Shown: positions 16,837-24,900, numbered from the stretch's first letter. The stretch: DNA of 64,000 nt from Catillopecten margaritatus gill symbiont (GCA_037956075.1 CP138327.1:620001-684000); one strand, 5' to 3'. Notes: generated from the letters alone by a model not told the origin. Numbers and translations are program-made.

Positions 16837-17613
16837 TTATGAAAAATCTTCACTGTTTAATTTAATGTTGCGTTTGTCTGATTTTGTCATTAATAGCAAT
16901 TGACGAAACCCCAGTTTTATCTGTGCAGCCATTCTTTTTACTTTGAAAATAAAAGTGCGTTTTTCTTTATTGTTTCCGTGTCCCATTAATGACTGACTGA
17001 TGTTTATATCGTGTTGCTTGATATTGTATTCTTGGCAAAACATAAGTTGCACAGCACAAGCGGGCTCCACTTGGTAAGAGTTTAGACTTGGACAATTATG
17101 CAAATGTACATCTGCCAAAGCGATGCCATGCTGTTGATATTGCAGTAATTTTTTTGCACCCTTTGGATAGAGTATATAAGCAGCAGCCCCCGCCCTGTCT
17201 TGATGTAAATAGAATAATTGATGGTTTTTTATTGGTTCACTATTTTTAGATACATATTTTTTTCTGTCAAATACTTCCAAATTAACCATCTCTAGGTTGG
17301 TGCGTTTTTCCAATTCTTTTAATATCTCAGCAGTATGTTTTGACAACAAGACATCATCTTCTAAAATTAGTGCAGGCTGATTATCTGCAACAACCCTTGA
17401 CCATAATTTTTGATGAGAAAAGTAACAGGCTACCTCAGTTTTTTGCAAGGGGCGCTGCCAGTCGTAATAGTGTTTTTGATAAGTTTCGTTGCTAATGTCT
17501 TTGATGGTTGTGGCATCGATAAACTCAAACCCTAAGTTTAATTTAGTCAATTGTTGCCGCTGGAATGCTCGGCGCTCTGTGGCACTTTTAAGGTTAATGA
17601 CAAAGATATTCAT
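16837..17613 (-). CDS. GT25 LPS glycosyltransferase
   Basis: 258 residues of the GT25 family, which adds galactose, glucose or related sugars to LPS cores and O-antigens. The N terminus MNIFVINLKSATERR is the family opening, CYFSHQKLW precedes ALILEDDVLL, whose EDD supplies the metal ligands, and GAAAYILYPKGA follows as expected. No membrane span is evident, consistent with a cytoplasmic enzyme. It is separated by only a few bases from the unknown gene upstream and from licD downstream, so it belongs to the same transcript. It is distinct from the second GT25 at 18354, with low identity. Confidence 0.9.
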   Translation of the reverse strand: MNIFVINLKSATERRAFQRQQLTKLNLGFEFIDATTIKDISNETYQKHYYDWQRPLQKTEVACYFSHQKLWSRVVADNQPALILEDDVLLSKHTAEILKELEKRTNLEMVNLEVFDRKKYVSKNSEPIKNHQLFYLHQDRAGAAAYILYPKGAKKLLQYQQHGIALADVHLHNCPSLNSYQVEPACAVQLMFCQEYNIKQHDINISQSLMGHGNNKEKRTFIFKVKRMAAQIKLGFRQLLLMTKSDKRNIKLNSEDFS

Positions 17614-17616
17614 TAC

Positions 17617-18354
17617 TTACCACCAGCTTGTTTTATCACGAGTATGTCGCTCTTTGGTGCGCCTATATACAGTATCAAAGGTTTGCAGGCGTTTGAATAT
17701 TTCTAATAGAATGTCACCTGCAATATTCATTTTTGCAACTTTGTCAATACGCCAACGCATATTTCTAAGGGTGTCATCAGTACCGAATTTAAAAACTGAG
17801 GTGCCATCAAATAAAGGCAATCGCTCCTCATTGTCTAATCGTGTTTGAATGTCTTTATCATCTTGATTATTGCGTGCACTAGTGAGCACTCGCTCTGATT
17901 CTTGGATTTTTATTGTGTTAAGTAAGCAGGCACAAGCAACGGATAGCCCCTTAATTGCATCGTCGTCTGAGTAATCAGCAAAAGTGTCAGCAGCTGCAAT
18001 TAACCAGCGAGTATTTAAATTTTTTAATAAAAAATCTTTTTCCTCTTGCCAAAGCTGCCTAAAAAGCTTGAAATGGTTTTTTATTTCAAAGTCACGCCTG
18101 ATTAAAACAATAATTTTAGCGTGCGTAAATATCAATTCACTTTGCCCCGAAAACTCTTTTCCCAGGTCGTTAAAATGCGCTTCTATGTCGTTTGCACTCC
18201 CATGGGTATAGATAATTTCATCGCCCGATAAAATTTGTGTTTTTTGCATATTAAAATCATTTGAAATTAACGATGAAAGCTCTTTGGCACCAGCACGCCT
18301 TTTATGGCGTGAGAGTGAAAACCATTTTTCAAATTTTGATTTGTCTTTTTTCAT
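17617..18354 (-). CDS. Unknown protein between two GT25 genes
   Basis: 245 residues, no recognised family. It is polar and charged, opening KKDKSKFEKWFSLSRHKRRAG, with no signal peptide or membrane span and no nucleotide-binding motif. The middle (LIFTHAKIIVLIRRDFEIKNHF and RWLIAAADTFADYSDDDAIKGLS) looks alpha/beta and the end is arginine-rich. Its ATG overlaps the stop of the upstream GT25 by one base and its stop is three bases from the next GT25, so it is almost certainly made with them. A sugar-handling role is plausible from context only. Confidence 0.6.
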   Translation of the reverse strand: MKKDKSKFEKWFSLSRHKRRAGAKELSSLISNDFNMQKTQILSGDEIIYTHGSANDIEAHFNDLGKEFSGQSELIFTHAKIIVLIRRDFEIKNHFKLFRQLWQEEKDFLLKNLNTRWLIAAADTFADYSDDDAIKGLSVACACLLNTIKIQESERVLTSARNNQDDKDIQTRLDNEERLPLFDGTSVFKFGTDDTLRNMRWRIDKVAKMNIAGDILLEIFKRLQTFDTVYRRTKERHTRDKTSWW

Positions 18355-19091
18355 TATTTTTTTGGTAAAGAATTTTTAATAATAACCCATAACTTCCATA
18401 AAGGGCGGCTCAATTCTTTTTTTATTTTTGTCGATAATTTCTTTTTCTTAACGGTGATTATTGAACCACCCACTTCAAAATCTTGATGGGAAACGCAACC
18501 TGTTTCTAAAGACCATGTTTGCACTTTGTGCTGCCATGTCATTATTTGCAGTGTGTCCACAGGCGCTTTAAAGTGTTGCATTTTGTCTAAAAAAACTTGA
18601 GCGGCTGATTGCCCATAAATTGAACCAATATTCCCTATCGGTGGGGTTTGATAACGAATAAGCGTAATACCGTTAACTGTTTTTCTTTCTTTTTCTATCG
18701 TGCCTTTTTTACCAGATAAATCAATCACAATATTTTCATCTAAATCTTCAAACAAATGTTGAACCACTTCTTTAAAGTTATCCCCTATTTTTATATCATC
18801 TTCTAGCACAATACACGCCTTGGACGAATGCTTCGCTATTATCTGCCACGCACTATGCCAACTCAATGCACAACCAATCTCACCTGCGGATAAAATTGAA
18901 TAATGCATCCAAGAGCGTTTTGATTGCTGCTGATAAGATTGCAGTGCTTCGGATTCAATCAAATAGCCATCAACACCCACTATCCTTTCAAATGGCAATT
19001 TCAAGACGGATAATTGCTTATCCATATAAGACAGTCGCTCGGGGCTTCTGTTTAGGTTAATAATATAAATAGGAGGTTCTTTAATATTCAT
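18354..19091 (-). CDS. GT25 LPS glycosyltransferase, first gene of the run
   Basis: 245 residues with the GT25 opening IYIINLNRSPERLSYM, then GEIGCALSWHSAW and CIVLEDDIKIGDNF carrying the metal-binding EDD. It is the first gene of the minus-strand run that continues through licD to the phosphonate genes. About 30 bp upstream lies a stretch matching the end of the IS3-family element at 21993-23315, so an old insertion may have set the present promoter region. A homologous GT25 lies two genes downstream; the two probably act on different linkages. Confidence 0.9.
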   Translation of the reverse strand: MNIKEPPIYIINLNRSPERLSYMDKQLSVLKLPFERIVGVDGYLIESEALQSYQQQSKRSWMHYSILSAGEIGCALSWHSAWQIIAKHSSKACIVLEDDIKIGDNFKEVVQHLFEDLDENIVIDLSGKKGTIEKERKTVNGITLIRYQTPPIGNIGSIYGQSAAQVFLDKMQHFKAPVDTLQIMTWQHKVQTWSLETGCVSHQDFEVGGSIITVKKKKLSTKIKKELSRPLWKLWVIIKNSLPKK

Positions 19092-19118
19092 TAGGCTTTC
19101 CAGTGTTTGCTTTATTTT

Positions 19119-19170
19119 AACCTGTTCGAAATAAGAAACTTTGGATTGTTATTTTAAATTTAAGGGTATT
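19119..19170. repeat. Solo remnant of an IS3-family element end
   Basis: This stretch, from the CTGTTCGAAATAAGAAA block to a GGGTATT, aligns over about 50 bases with the right end of the IS at 23264-23315 (TTGTTCGAAATAAGAAAG to GGGGTATT), with scattered differences. No transposase sequence is attached. It lies between the divergent GT25 and deacetylase genes and may be what remains after deletion of a related copy. Confidence 0.6.
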
Positions 19171-19207
19171 GCTTTATATTACCAAGTGTTATATATAATT
19201 ACACAGT

Positions 19208-19921
19208 ATGAACAAAAAAACCATTCCCATCCTAATGTATCATAACATTGCCCCTGTACCAATAGGCACCAAAACACGGGGTTTAAATGTAAGACCAAGA
19301 TTATTCAGATCGCAGATGTGGTTGTTAAAAATATTAGGCTACAAAGGGTTAAATATGAGCGAGTTGCAGCCTTATTTAACTGGAGAAAAACAAGGTAAGG
19401 TCATTGGCATCACTTTTGATGATGGGTATCAAGATAATTTAATCTATGCACTGCCTATATTAAAAAAATTTGGACACAGTGCCACTTGTTATCTCATTAG
19501 TCAAAAAATAGGTGCTACCAATGAATGGGATGCCAACAGAAATACACCAAAACACCCCTTAATGAATGTAGGTGAGGTAAGACAATGGATTGATGCAGGT
19601 ATGGAAATTGGCGCTCACACTCAAAATCACATTCACCTTGCTGAGTGCGATATTAAAACAGCAAAGAAAGAAATACAACAATCCCGTGTCGACCTTGAAA
19701 CGCTATTTAATTGTCCAATTAACCATTTTTGCTACCCTTATGGCAACTACAACAACGAGATTGTAGATATTGTTAGAAAAGCAGGGTATAAAACTGCAAC
19801 AACTGTTCACAAAGGGTATGTAAGCAACGAAAACTTATTAGAGTTACCAAGGGTTGCTATTAGAGGAAGAGCCTTTCTACCGATGTTTTTTATAAAGTTG
19901 AGACCTTTGCATAATAATTAG
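19208..19921 (+). CDS. Polysaccharide deacetylase (CE4)
   Basis: 237 residues of the NodB-homology family, which removes N-acetyl or O-acetyl groups from glycans. The metal site is visible as TFDDGYQD at residues 69-76 and HTQNHIHL at 137-144, and FCYPYGNYN supplies the Arg/Pro-Tyr motif block. No signal peptide is seen, so it would act in the cytoplasm or on a lipid-linked intermediate. The last six codons (RPLHNN) coincide with a 15-base sequence identical to the MITE end at 3726, so the present C terminus was probably created by an insertion or rearrangement. It converges on the next gene with a 4-bp overlap. Its place beside glycosyltransferases suggests trimming of the surface glycan. 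Confidence 0.87.
   Translation: MNKKTIPILMYHNIAPVPIGTKTRGLNVRPRLFRSQMWLLKILGYKGLNMSELQPYLTGEKQGKVIGITFDDGYQDNLIYALPILKKFGHSATCYLISQKIGATNEWDANRNTPKHPLMNVGEVRQWIDAGMEIGAHTQNHIHLAECDIKTAKKEIQQSRVDLETLFNCPINHFCYPYGNYNNEIVDIVRKAGYKTATTVHKGYVSNENLLELPRVAIRGRAFLPMFFIKLRPLHNN
19900..19914 (+). repeat. Solo 15-base MITE end
   Basis: GAGACCTTTGCATAA here is identical to the terminal bases of the palindromic MITE at 3726-3886, with no matching second end nearby. It forms the last codons of the deacetylase gene and ends where the convergent gene begins, marking a likely rearrangement junction. Confidence 0.6.
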
Positions 19922-20259
19922 CTTGACCACTCTGCAAATATTTGTTTGATTTGAGATACCCAAAAATCAAGTTGGTCCAATGATTTCTTGCTACCGCTGT
20001 AATAACCAAGCTCCTCTGCTTTAGTGTAAAAACCTTTACCTGGCTTATTATCGATACCTTTGTGAACAATGAGTGCTGTTAACATTGGGCGATTGGCTTT
20101 ATGTTCGTAGAGGGATATCTCATCAAGCATATCATAAAGCTTGCGTCGGTCTTTTTTCTTGCTAATTGACAAACCAACTAAAGATGCCGCATCCCCATAG
20201 GCGATAAATTCTTGTTCATTAGCAAGCTGAGTGAGTTCATTGTATAAAAGTTTATTCAT
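19918..20259 (-). CDS. Conserved hypothetical protein, 113 residues
   Basis: A small soluble protein with the block PMLTALIVHKGIDNKPGKGF in its centre followed by YTKAEELGYY and an aromatic-rich end (LDFWVSQIKQIFAEW). Similar short proteins with a PGKGF-type motif occur in phage, plasmid and restriction neighbourhoods, but no function is known to me. The stop overlaps that of the convergent deacetylase by 4 bp, right at the solo MITE end. Downstream of its start lies a repeat-rich gap of over 500 bp. No promoter or partner gene is obvious. Confidence 0.6.
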   Translation of the reverse strand: MNKLLYNELTQLANEQEFIAYGDAASLVGLSISKKKDRRKLYDMLDEISLYEHKANRPMLTALIVHKGIDNKPGKGFYTKAEELGYYSGSKKSLDQLDFWVSQIKQIFAEWSS

Positions 20260-20332
20260 TGAATTATTTTAGACAAAAAACAATACTGAAATACTAAGTT
20301 TAGTTTTTAATTGTAATTGCTATCTTGAGTAT

Positions 20333-20488
20333 TGACTTGATTGTCATCCTAAGTATTGACTTAATTGTTATCCTGAGTATCAACTTCATTGTCATTCCGA
20401 GTATCAACTTCATTGTCATTCCGAGTATCAACTTCATTGTCATTCCGAGTATCAACTTCATTGTCATTCCGAGTATCAACTTCATTGT
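20333..20488. repeat. 24-bp tandem repeat array
   Basis: Four perfect 24-base units occupy 20381-20476 (each begins CAACTTCATTGTCATTCC and ends GAGTAT), preceded by two degenerate units from 20333 and followed by a partial unit that runs into the palindrome at 20489. The unit ends in the same TCATTCCGAG that starts the dispersed palindromes, so the array looks like an expansion of their flank. An open frame through it is an artefact of the 24-base period. Confidence 0.85.
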
Positions 20489-20615
20489 CCGAGCGTAGCC
20501 GAGGAATCTTGTGGAGGAAGAGGGAGATTCCTCGGCTACGCTCGGAATGACAACGGTGGGAGGGGGCAACAGGAATCTTGTGGAAATAGACTCCTCGGCT
20601 ACGCTCGGAATGACA
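20489..20615. repeat. Dispersed palindromic repeat, one full and one partial copy
   Basis: CCGAGCGTAGCCGAGGAATC at 20489-20508 pairs with its complement at 20526-20545, giving a 20-bp stem with a short G/A-rich loop. A second copy at 20571-20615 keeps the right arm (CTCCTCGGCTACGCTCGG) but has lost most of the left. The same element recurs at 23490-23552 and 26058-26124, always in intergenic DNA. Confidence 0.85.
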
Positions 20616-20748
20616 GCAATGGGGCAGCCGTATGAAGTGAAGGGGGCAATAGCATAAAGTAGGTGCAATAATTTAATAACAACAATGGACCAGCATATTT
20701 ATATATTTTTAATTCATCATCTTTGCTTTTGAATCACCTCTCAACAGA

Positions 20749-20787
20749 CGAAAAAAAACCCCAGCCTTGAAACAAGACTGGGGTTTT
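20749..20787 (-). terminator. Rho-independent terminator of porin copy A
   Basis: On the minus strand an AACCCCAGTCTTG arm pairs with CAAGGCTGGGGTT and is followed by a run of eight T, about 50 bp after the porin stop. The sequence is flanked by A and T runs on both sides and could work in both directions. An identical copy follows porin B. Confidence 0.9.
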
Positions 20788-20834
20788 TTAAGTAGGATTT
20801 AAAACTAATGCTTTAAATCAAACCTCTAACAAGA

Positions 20835-21908
20835 TTAGAATTTAACATCAAATCTAACACCTGTGTTAGTTGCGTTAGCAGTATCACTTTCAGAACCACT
20901 AATCTTACCCAAGTTAACCGTTAATTTACCGCCAGACAAAGCGCGAGTTAGAATTATCTCAGTACCTTTTATTGTGTCATTAAGTACGGTAGTAGGAGAA
21001 GTGCCAGTTCCTGAAGTCTTAAGGTTAGTATAGATAGCTTTAACTGTGTTACCTGCTAACTTAGTACTTACAGCAACACCAGTAATCTTAGAAAAGTCGC
21101 CAGAATCTGCAACTGCAGTTGATGTACCACCACGAGCAGCTGTACCAACAAGCATAGAGCCTAATGGTGCAAACTTAGCATTTCCAGCGTGAATTGCATC
21201 ACCATTCTTAAGTTGTGCAACATCCCACTTAATACCATTAGCTTTACCGCCAACATGAATCAATGTTGTATTCGCCTCATCAACTTTAGAATTGTTCTTT
21301 TCAGCAGCTACCGAGATACCGTTAAAAGTACCTTTAGCAGCGATATTTGTATAACCAAGGCTATCAGCATTAACTTCATTTTTGTCAGCACTGTGCTCAA
21401 TCATAACATCTACATTTGCAATTTTGGTAGAAGCGTATACAGCTGTACCACCAGCAGCGTTAGAATTATCAGTCGTAAGAACACCGATTGTAGCGTTACC
21501 AACTTTAGTTGATAAATCTAGAGCATCTGAGAAGCTAGCACCCTTGTACACTGCACCAAGACCAGTTGTGGTATAAAAGTCACCTGCTTTAATATCTACA
21601 GGACCTACTTTAGTTGTGAGGTAGAACTGGTGTGTCTTAATATTACCACCAGAAGCACCAGTACCTTCAACAGCACCAGTGTTATTATTGTCATCATTTC
21701 TAAGACTGATAACAACTGAAGTAGCGCCAGACTTACCTGTAACATTTAAGTTAATACGCTTACGGTTTGCTGTAGTGTCATCAGCGTTGTCTGCTTTACC
21801 AATTGCGTTATCAGCATACTGGATATAAGCATCACCTTTGATTGAAATGTCAGCCATAGAAACTGACGCCATAGTTGCAGCAACTGCTGCGATCATAATT
21901 TTTTTCAT
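20835..21908 (-). CDS. Outer-membrane porin, copy A
   Basis: 357 residues. Residues 1-19 are a Sec signal peptide (MKKIMIAAVAATMASVSMA) followed by DISIKGDAYIQYAD, a beta-barrel opening of the general gammaproteobacterial porin type; the chain ends in Phe (GVRFDVKF), the outer-membrane assembly signature. The Asn/Thr/Gly-rich strands between fit a beta barrel. The first ~90 and last ~140 residues are nearly identical to copy B at 23777, while the middle (about 90-218) differs strongly, so the two are mosaics. The upstream region ends at the left end of an IS3 element, which seems to complete a promoter (21984-22012). The transported solute is unknown. Confidence 0.88.
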   Translation of the reverse strand: MKKIMIAAVAATMASVSMADISIKGDAYIQYADNAIGKADNADDTTANRKRINLNVTGKSGATSVVISLRNDDNNNTGAVEGTGASGGNIKTHQFYLTTKVGPVDIKAGDFYTTTGLGAVYKGASFSDALDLSTKVGNATIGVLTTDNSNAAGGTAVYASTKIANVDVMIEHSADKNEVNADSLGYTNIAAKGTFNGISVAAEKNNSKVDEANTTLIHVGGKANGIKWDVAQLKNGDAIHAGNAKFAPLGSMLVGTAARGGTSTAVADSGDFSKITGVAVSTKLAGNTVKAIYTNLKTSGTGTSPTTVLNDTIKGTEIILTRALSGGKLTVNLGKISGSESDTANATNTGVRFDVKF

Positions 21909-21983
21909 TTTTATTTCCTATTATATATATAAATTATCAAAGCCTTTTAAAAACACTTTGATACCACTTACCCCTGAGGGGGA

Positions 21984-22012
21984 ATTATACATTACCCCAA
22001 AACTTCTGACAA
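21984..22012 (-). promoter_or_regulatory. Hybrid promoter for porin A formed with the IS end
   Basis: Reading toward porin A, TTGTCA (22007-22012, inside the IS terminal repeat) and TATAAT (21984-21989, just outside the IS) are separated by exactly 17 bp, a near-consensus sigma-70 promoter. The -10 is three bases from the TACCCC tip of the IS. A transcript start would lie about 70 bp before the porin ATG. Confidence 0.6.
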
Positions 22013-22026
22013 CTTTTTAAATTTTC

Positions 22027-22920
22027 TTATATAGAAGCCTTCTTCTTTTTCTGGTTCAATTCTACACTTTCTTGATACACATTCATTGGTTTTTTATATT
22101 CCAATGTCTCGTGGAATCTTCGATGATTATAGAACTCAATATAATCATCTACATCAGCGACTAGCTCACTAATAGATTGATACTCGTTTAAATAAATTCT
22201 TTCACATTTGGCACTTCGCCAGAAGCGTTCAATGCAAATGTTATCTGTAGCCCTACCTTTTCCATCCATTGATATTGTAACGCCTAAATCTTTTAAGCGT
22301 TTGGTATGCACTTCACTGGTATATTGAGCACCTTGATCGGTATTAAATATCTCTGGATGTGGGTGTTTATCTAGTGCATCATTTAATACACCCATTACCA
22401 ATTGTGTATCCATAGTGTTGGATATTCTATGTGATAATACAGCCTTTGAATGCCAGTCAATAACAGCAGCCATATAAACCATACCGCCTGCAATCTTGAT
22501 GTAAGTGATGTCTGTAGACCACACTTGATTAGCCTGATTAATATCAAGCCCCTAAGCTTATAACTGTATTTTTTATGTGCTTTGATTGGTATTGTAGTAT
22601 GGAGTGATTTAACTGCCAATACTGCCTTTAATCCTAACTCTTGGCGATAGCGTGCAACGGTGTTTAAACTGACTTTGCAACCCTCTTCAAGTAATTGTTG
22701 ATGAACTTTTTTCACCATAGATGGGTATTTGTTCAAACACTTTGGTAATGTGTTTTTTAATTGTTTGCTTGGTGTGATTGACACTTGACTTGTAATAAAG
22801 CCCACTTCTGTTGACGCCTAACAATTGACATTGATGATTAACCGATAATAAGGATGGCTTGAGGTCAACTAATTGTTTGAGATTAGATGAGCCCAAGCTG
22901 ACGAGCTTTTTGATAACCAC
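22027..22920 (-). pseudogene. IS3-family transposase orfB, frameshifted
   Basis: The DDE integrase domain is intact in the last part: STDITYIK with the first Asp, FNTDQGAQYTS with the second, and IERFWRSAKCERI with the Glu, ending in YNHRRFHETLEYKKP. Upstream the HTH_21 segment is split over two frames: NHQCQLLGVNRSGLYYK runs to about 22700, then KKVHQQLLEEGCKVSLNTVA in a second frame, and a one-base loss near 22550 (after YKLRGL) is needed to reach the catalytic part. Two frameshifts mean no functional transposase unless they are sequence errors. Its start overlaps orfA by about 50 bp, as for programmed -1 frameshifting in this family. Confidence 0.85.
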
Positions 22921-23234
22921 TCCTTTTCTACAGTTACCTTGCCAACGAGTGTAGTTAAGCGCTCATTTTGCTTTTGTGATTTAATAAGCGCTTCTTTGTA
23001 TTCTTTGACTGCTTTTGATGGTTCCATAGCAATCTCTGCGTTGGCAAGGAAGGTCTTCTTCCAGTTTGCTAAATTCTGTGGAAGAATATTGTGTTTGCTG
23101 GCAATCTGTGCTAAAGTGCTTTCATTTTGTAATAACTCAAGCACTAATTTTGTTTTAAATACCCCAGGGTAGCCTCTCTTGGCTAAAGCCAATTCACCTT
23201 CTGCTGAGGTGTATTTGGTTCGTTTTTTACTCAT
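22869..23234 (-). CDS. IS3-family transposase orfA (helix-turn-helix)
   Basis: 121 residues. The N-terminal part is the orfA helix-turn-helix (LVLELLQNESTLAQIASKHN followed by ILPQNLANWKKTFL), and the second half is a coiled coil with leucine-type spacing (KEYKEALIKSQKQNERLTTLVGKVTVEKEWL) typical of IS150/ISL-like IS3 members. It reads intact, but its partner orfB is broken. The end of orfA overlaps orfB, with an A-rich CAAAAAG before the overlap that could serve as the frameshift site. It lies inside the terminal repeats of the IS. Confidence 0.88.
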   Translation of the reverse strand: MSKKRTKYTSAEGELALAKRGYPGVFKTKLVLELLQNESTLAQIASKHNILPQNLANWKKTFLANAEIAMEPSKAVKEYKEALIKSQKQNERLTTLVGKVTVEKEWLSKSSSAWAHLISNN

Positions 23235-23489
23235 TTTTTTACTCCGATTTTTTTTGTTTAGTTTAACTTGTTCGAAATAAGAAAGTTTAGAATGTTGTCT
23301 GAAATTGTTGGGGTATTATATTATCCACTTTTTTATTTAAAATACAACAATATTTGTAAAAAAGATACAAATTATTTACGGGGTAGTAGCACAGTATTTG
23401 GAAAGATATTTGACAATTAGTTAGGTCTGCTTTACTTGGGGTATGGTATGGTGGTGGATATGCCTGTTATTCCGAGTATCGACTTGGTT

Positions 23490-23552
23490 GTCATTCCGAG
23501 CGTAGCCGAGGAATCTTGTGGAGGGGGGTTCCTCGGCTACGCTCGGAATGAC
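23490..23552. repeat. Dispersed palindromic repeat, intact copy
   Basis: A perfect 24-base inverted repeat (GTCATTCCGAGCGTAGCCGA onward at 23490-23513, complement at 23529-23552) separated by 15 bases. It is preceded by one 24-bp unit of the type expanded at 20381-20476. It lies just outside the duplicated 3' flank of porin B. Confidence 0.9.
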
Positions 23553-23692
23553 AGTATGAGGGAGGGGTAACAGTACAAGGGGAAGGGGTAATAGCATAAA
23601 GTGGGTGCAATAATTTAATAACAACAATGGACCAGCATATTTATATATTTTTAATTCATCATCTTTGCTTTTGAATCACCTCTCAACAGACG

Positions 23693-23731
23693 AAAAAAAA
23701 CCCCAGCCTTGAAACAAGACTGGGGTTTTTT
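23693..23731 (-). terminator. Rho-independent terminator of porin copy B
   Basis: Identical in sequence to the terminator after porin A: a GC-rich stem CCCCAG/CTGGGG extended by paired CAAG and A/T runs, with eight T at the end on the minus strand. The identity extends downstream to about 23590, so the flank was duplicated with the gene. Confidence 0.9.
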
Positions 23732-23776
23732 AAGTAGGATTTAAAACTAATGCTTTAAATCAAACCTCTAACAAGA

Positions 23777-24844
23777 TTAGAATTTAACATCAAATCTAAC
23801 ACCTGTGTTAGCTGCGTTAGCAGTATCACTTTCAGAACCACTAATCTTACCCAAGTTAACCGTTAATTTACCGCCAGACAAAGCGCGAGTTAGAATTATC
23901 TCAGTACCTTTTATTGTGTCATTAAGTACGGTAGTAGGAGAAGTGCCAGTTCCTGAAGTCTTAAGGTTAGTATAGATAGCTTTAACTGTGTTACCTGCTA
24001 ACTTAGTACTTACAGCAACACCAGTAATCTTAGAAAAGTCGTTAGAATCTGCAACTGCAGTTGATGTACCACCACGAGCAGCTGTACCAACAAGCATAGA
24101 GCCTAATGGTGCAAACTTAGCATTTCCAGCGTGAATTGCATCACCATTCTTAAGTTGTGCAACATCCCACTTGAAACCATTAGCTTTGCCACCAACATGG
24201 ATTAATCTTGTATTTTTATCATCAGCTTTCATACTCATGTTCTCAGCAGCTACAGAGATGCCGTTGAAAGTACCTTTAACCATTAAGTTTGTCCAACCTG
24301 AAGGTGCAGATGCGTCTTTATTAGCGTTGTGCTGAATTTTAACTGTTGCAGCGCCAATTTTAGTAACGGCGAACACATTGGTTGAGCCAGCTTTGTCAGA
24401 GTTGTCATGTGTATAAACACCTGCTGTAACACCATTAATCTTAGTTGATAAAACTAAAGCATCTTTCTTAGAAGCACCTTTAGAAGCAGCACCTAAACCA
24501 ACTGTACCATAAAAGTCACCCGCTTTAACATTCACAGGACCTACTTTAGTTGTAAGGTAGAACTGGTGTGTCTTAATAGTACCACCAGAAGCACCAGTAC
24601 CTTCAACAGCACCAGTGTTATTATTGTCATCATTTCTAAGACTGATAACAACTGAAGTAGCGCCAGACTTACCTGTAACATTTAAGTTAATACGCTTACG
24701 GTTTGCTGTAGTGTCATCAGCGTTGTCTGCTTTACCAATTTCGTTATCAGCATACTGGATATAAGCATCACCTTTGATTGAAATGTCAGCCATAGAAACT
24801 GACGCCATAGTTGCAGCAACTGCTGCGATCATAATTTTTTTCAT
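23777..24844 (-). CDS. Outer-membrane porin, copy B
   Basis: 355 residues with the same signal peptide, opening strands and C-terminal GVRFDVKF as copy A. Residues ~1-90 and ~219-355 match copy A almost residue for residue (for example SNDF for SGDF and AANTG for ATNTG), while the central ~130 residues share only a scaffold (KAGDFY, KGAS, LSTK, KGTFNGISVAAE). This would change the outward-facing loops and perhaps the pore. It has its own strong promoter (24901-24928) in an unduplicated upstream region, so it is probably the ancestral locus. As an abundant outer-membrane protein it would face the environment or a host. Confidence 0.88.
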   Translation of the reverse strand: MKKIMIAAVAATMASVSMADISIKGDAYIQYADNEIGKADNADDTTANRKRINLNVTGKSGATSVVISLRNDDNNNTGAVEGTGASGGTIKTHQFYLTTKVGPVNVKAGDFYGTVGLGAASKGASKKDALVLSTKINGVTAGVYTHDNSDKAGSTNVFAVTKIGAATVKIQHNANKDASAPSGWTNLMVKGTFNGISVAAENMSMKADDKNTRLIHVGGKANGFKWDVAQLKNGDAIHAGNAKFAPLGSMLVGTAARGGTSTAVADSNDFSKITGVAVSTKLAGNTVKAIYTNLKTSGTGTSPTTVLNDTIKGTEIILTRALSGGKLTVNLGKISGSESDTANAANTGVRFDVKF

Positions 24845-24900
24845 TTTATTACCTATTGTTGTTAAAAAAAATCCCCCGCAAAATTGCGCAAGATGGTGTC

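Larger units (their letters stand above)
21993..23315 (-). mobile_element. IS3-family insertion sequence (IS150-like), inactivated
   Basis: About 1.32 kb bounded by imperfect inverted repeats of some 40 bp (TACCCCAAAACTTCTGACAAC at the left against TACCCCAACAATTTCAGACAAC at the right, read inward). It carries orfA and an orfB broken by frameshifts. No clear target duplication can be read. It lies between the two porin copies, upstream of copy A. Confidence 0.85.

Noticed and set aside
20381..20476. Possible CRISPR array (regular 24-bp units)
   Set aside because: The units are contiguous with no variable spacers and there are no cas genes nearby, so it is a tandem repeat.
20300..20668. Open frame of 122 codons with repeated peptides on the minus strand
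   Set aside because: It is a direct translation of the 24-bp tandem repeat and the palindrome; the period keeps the frame open. No ribosome site and no homology.
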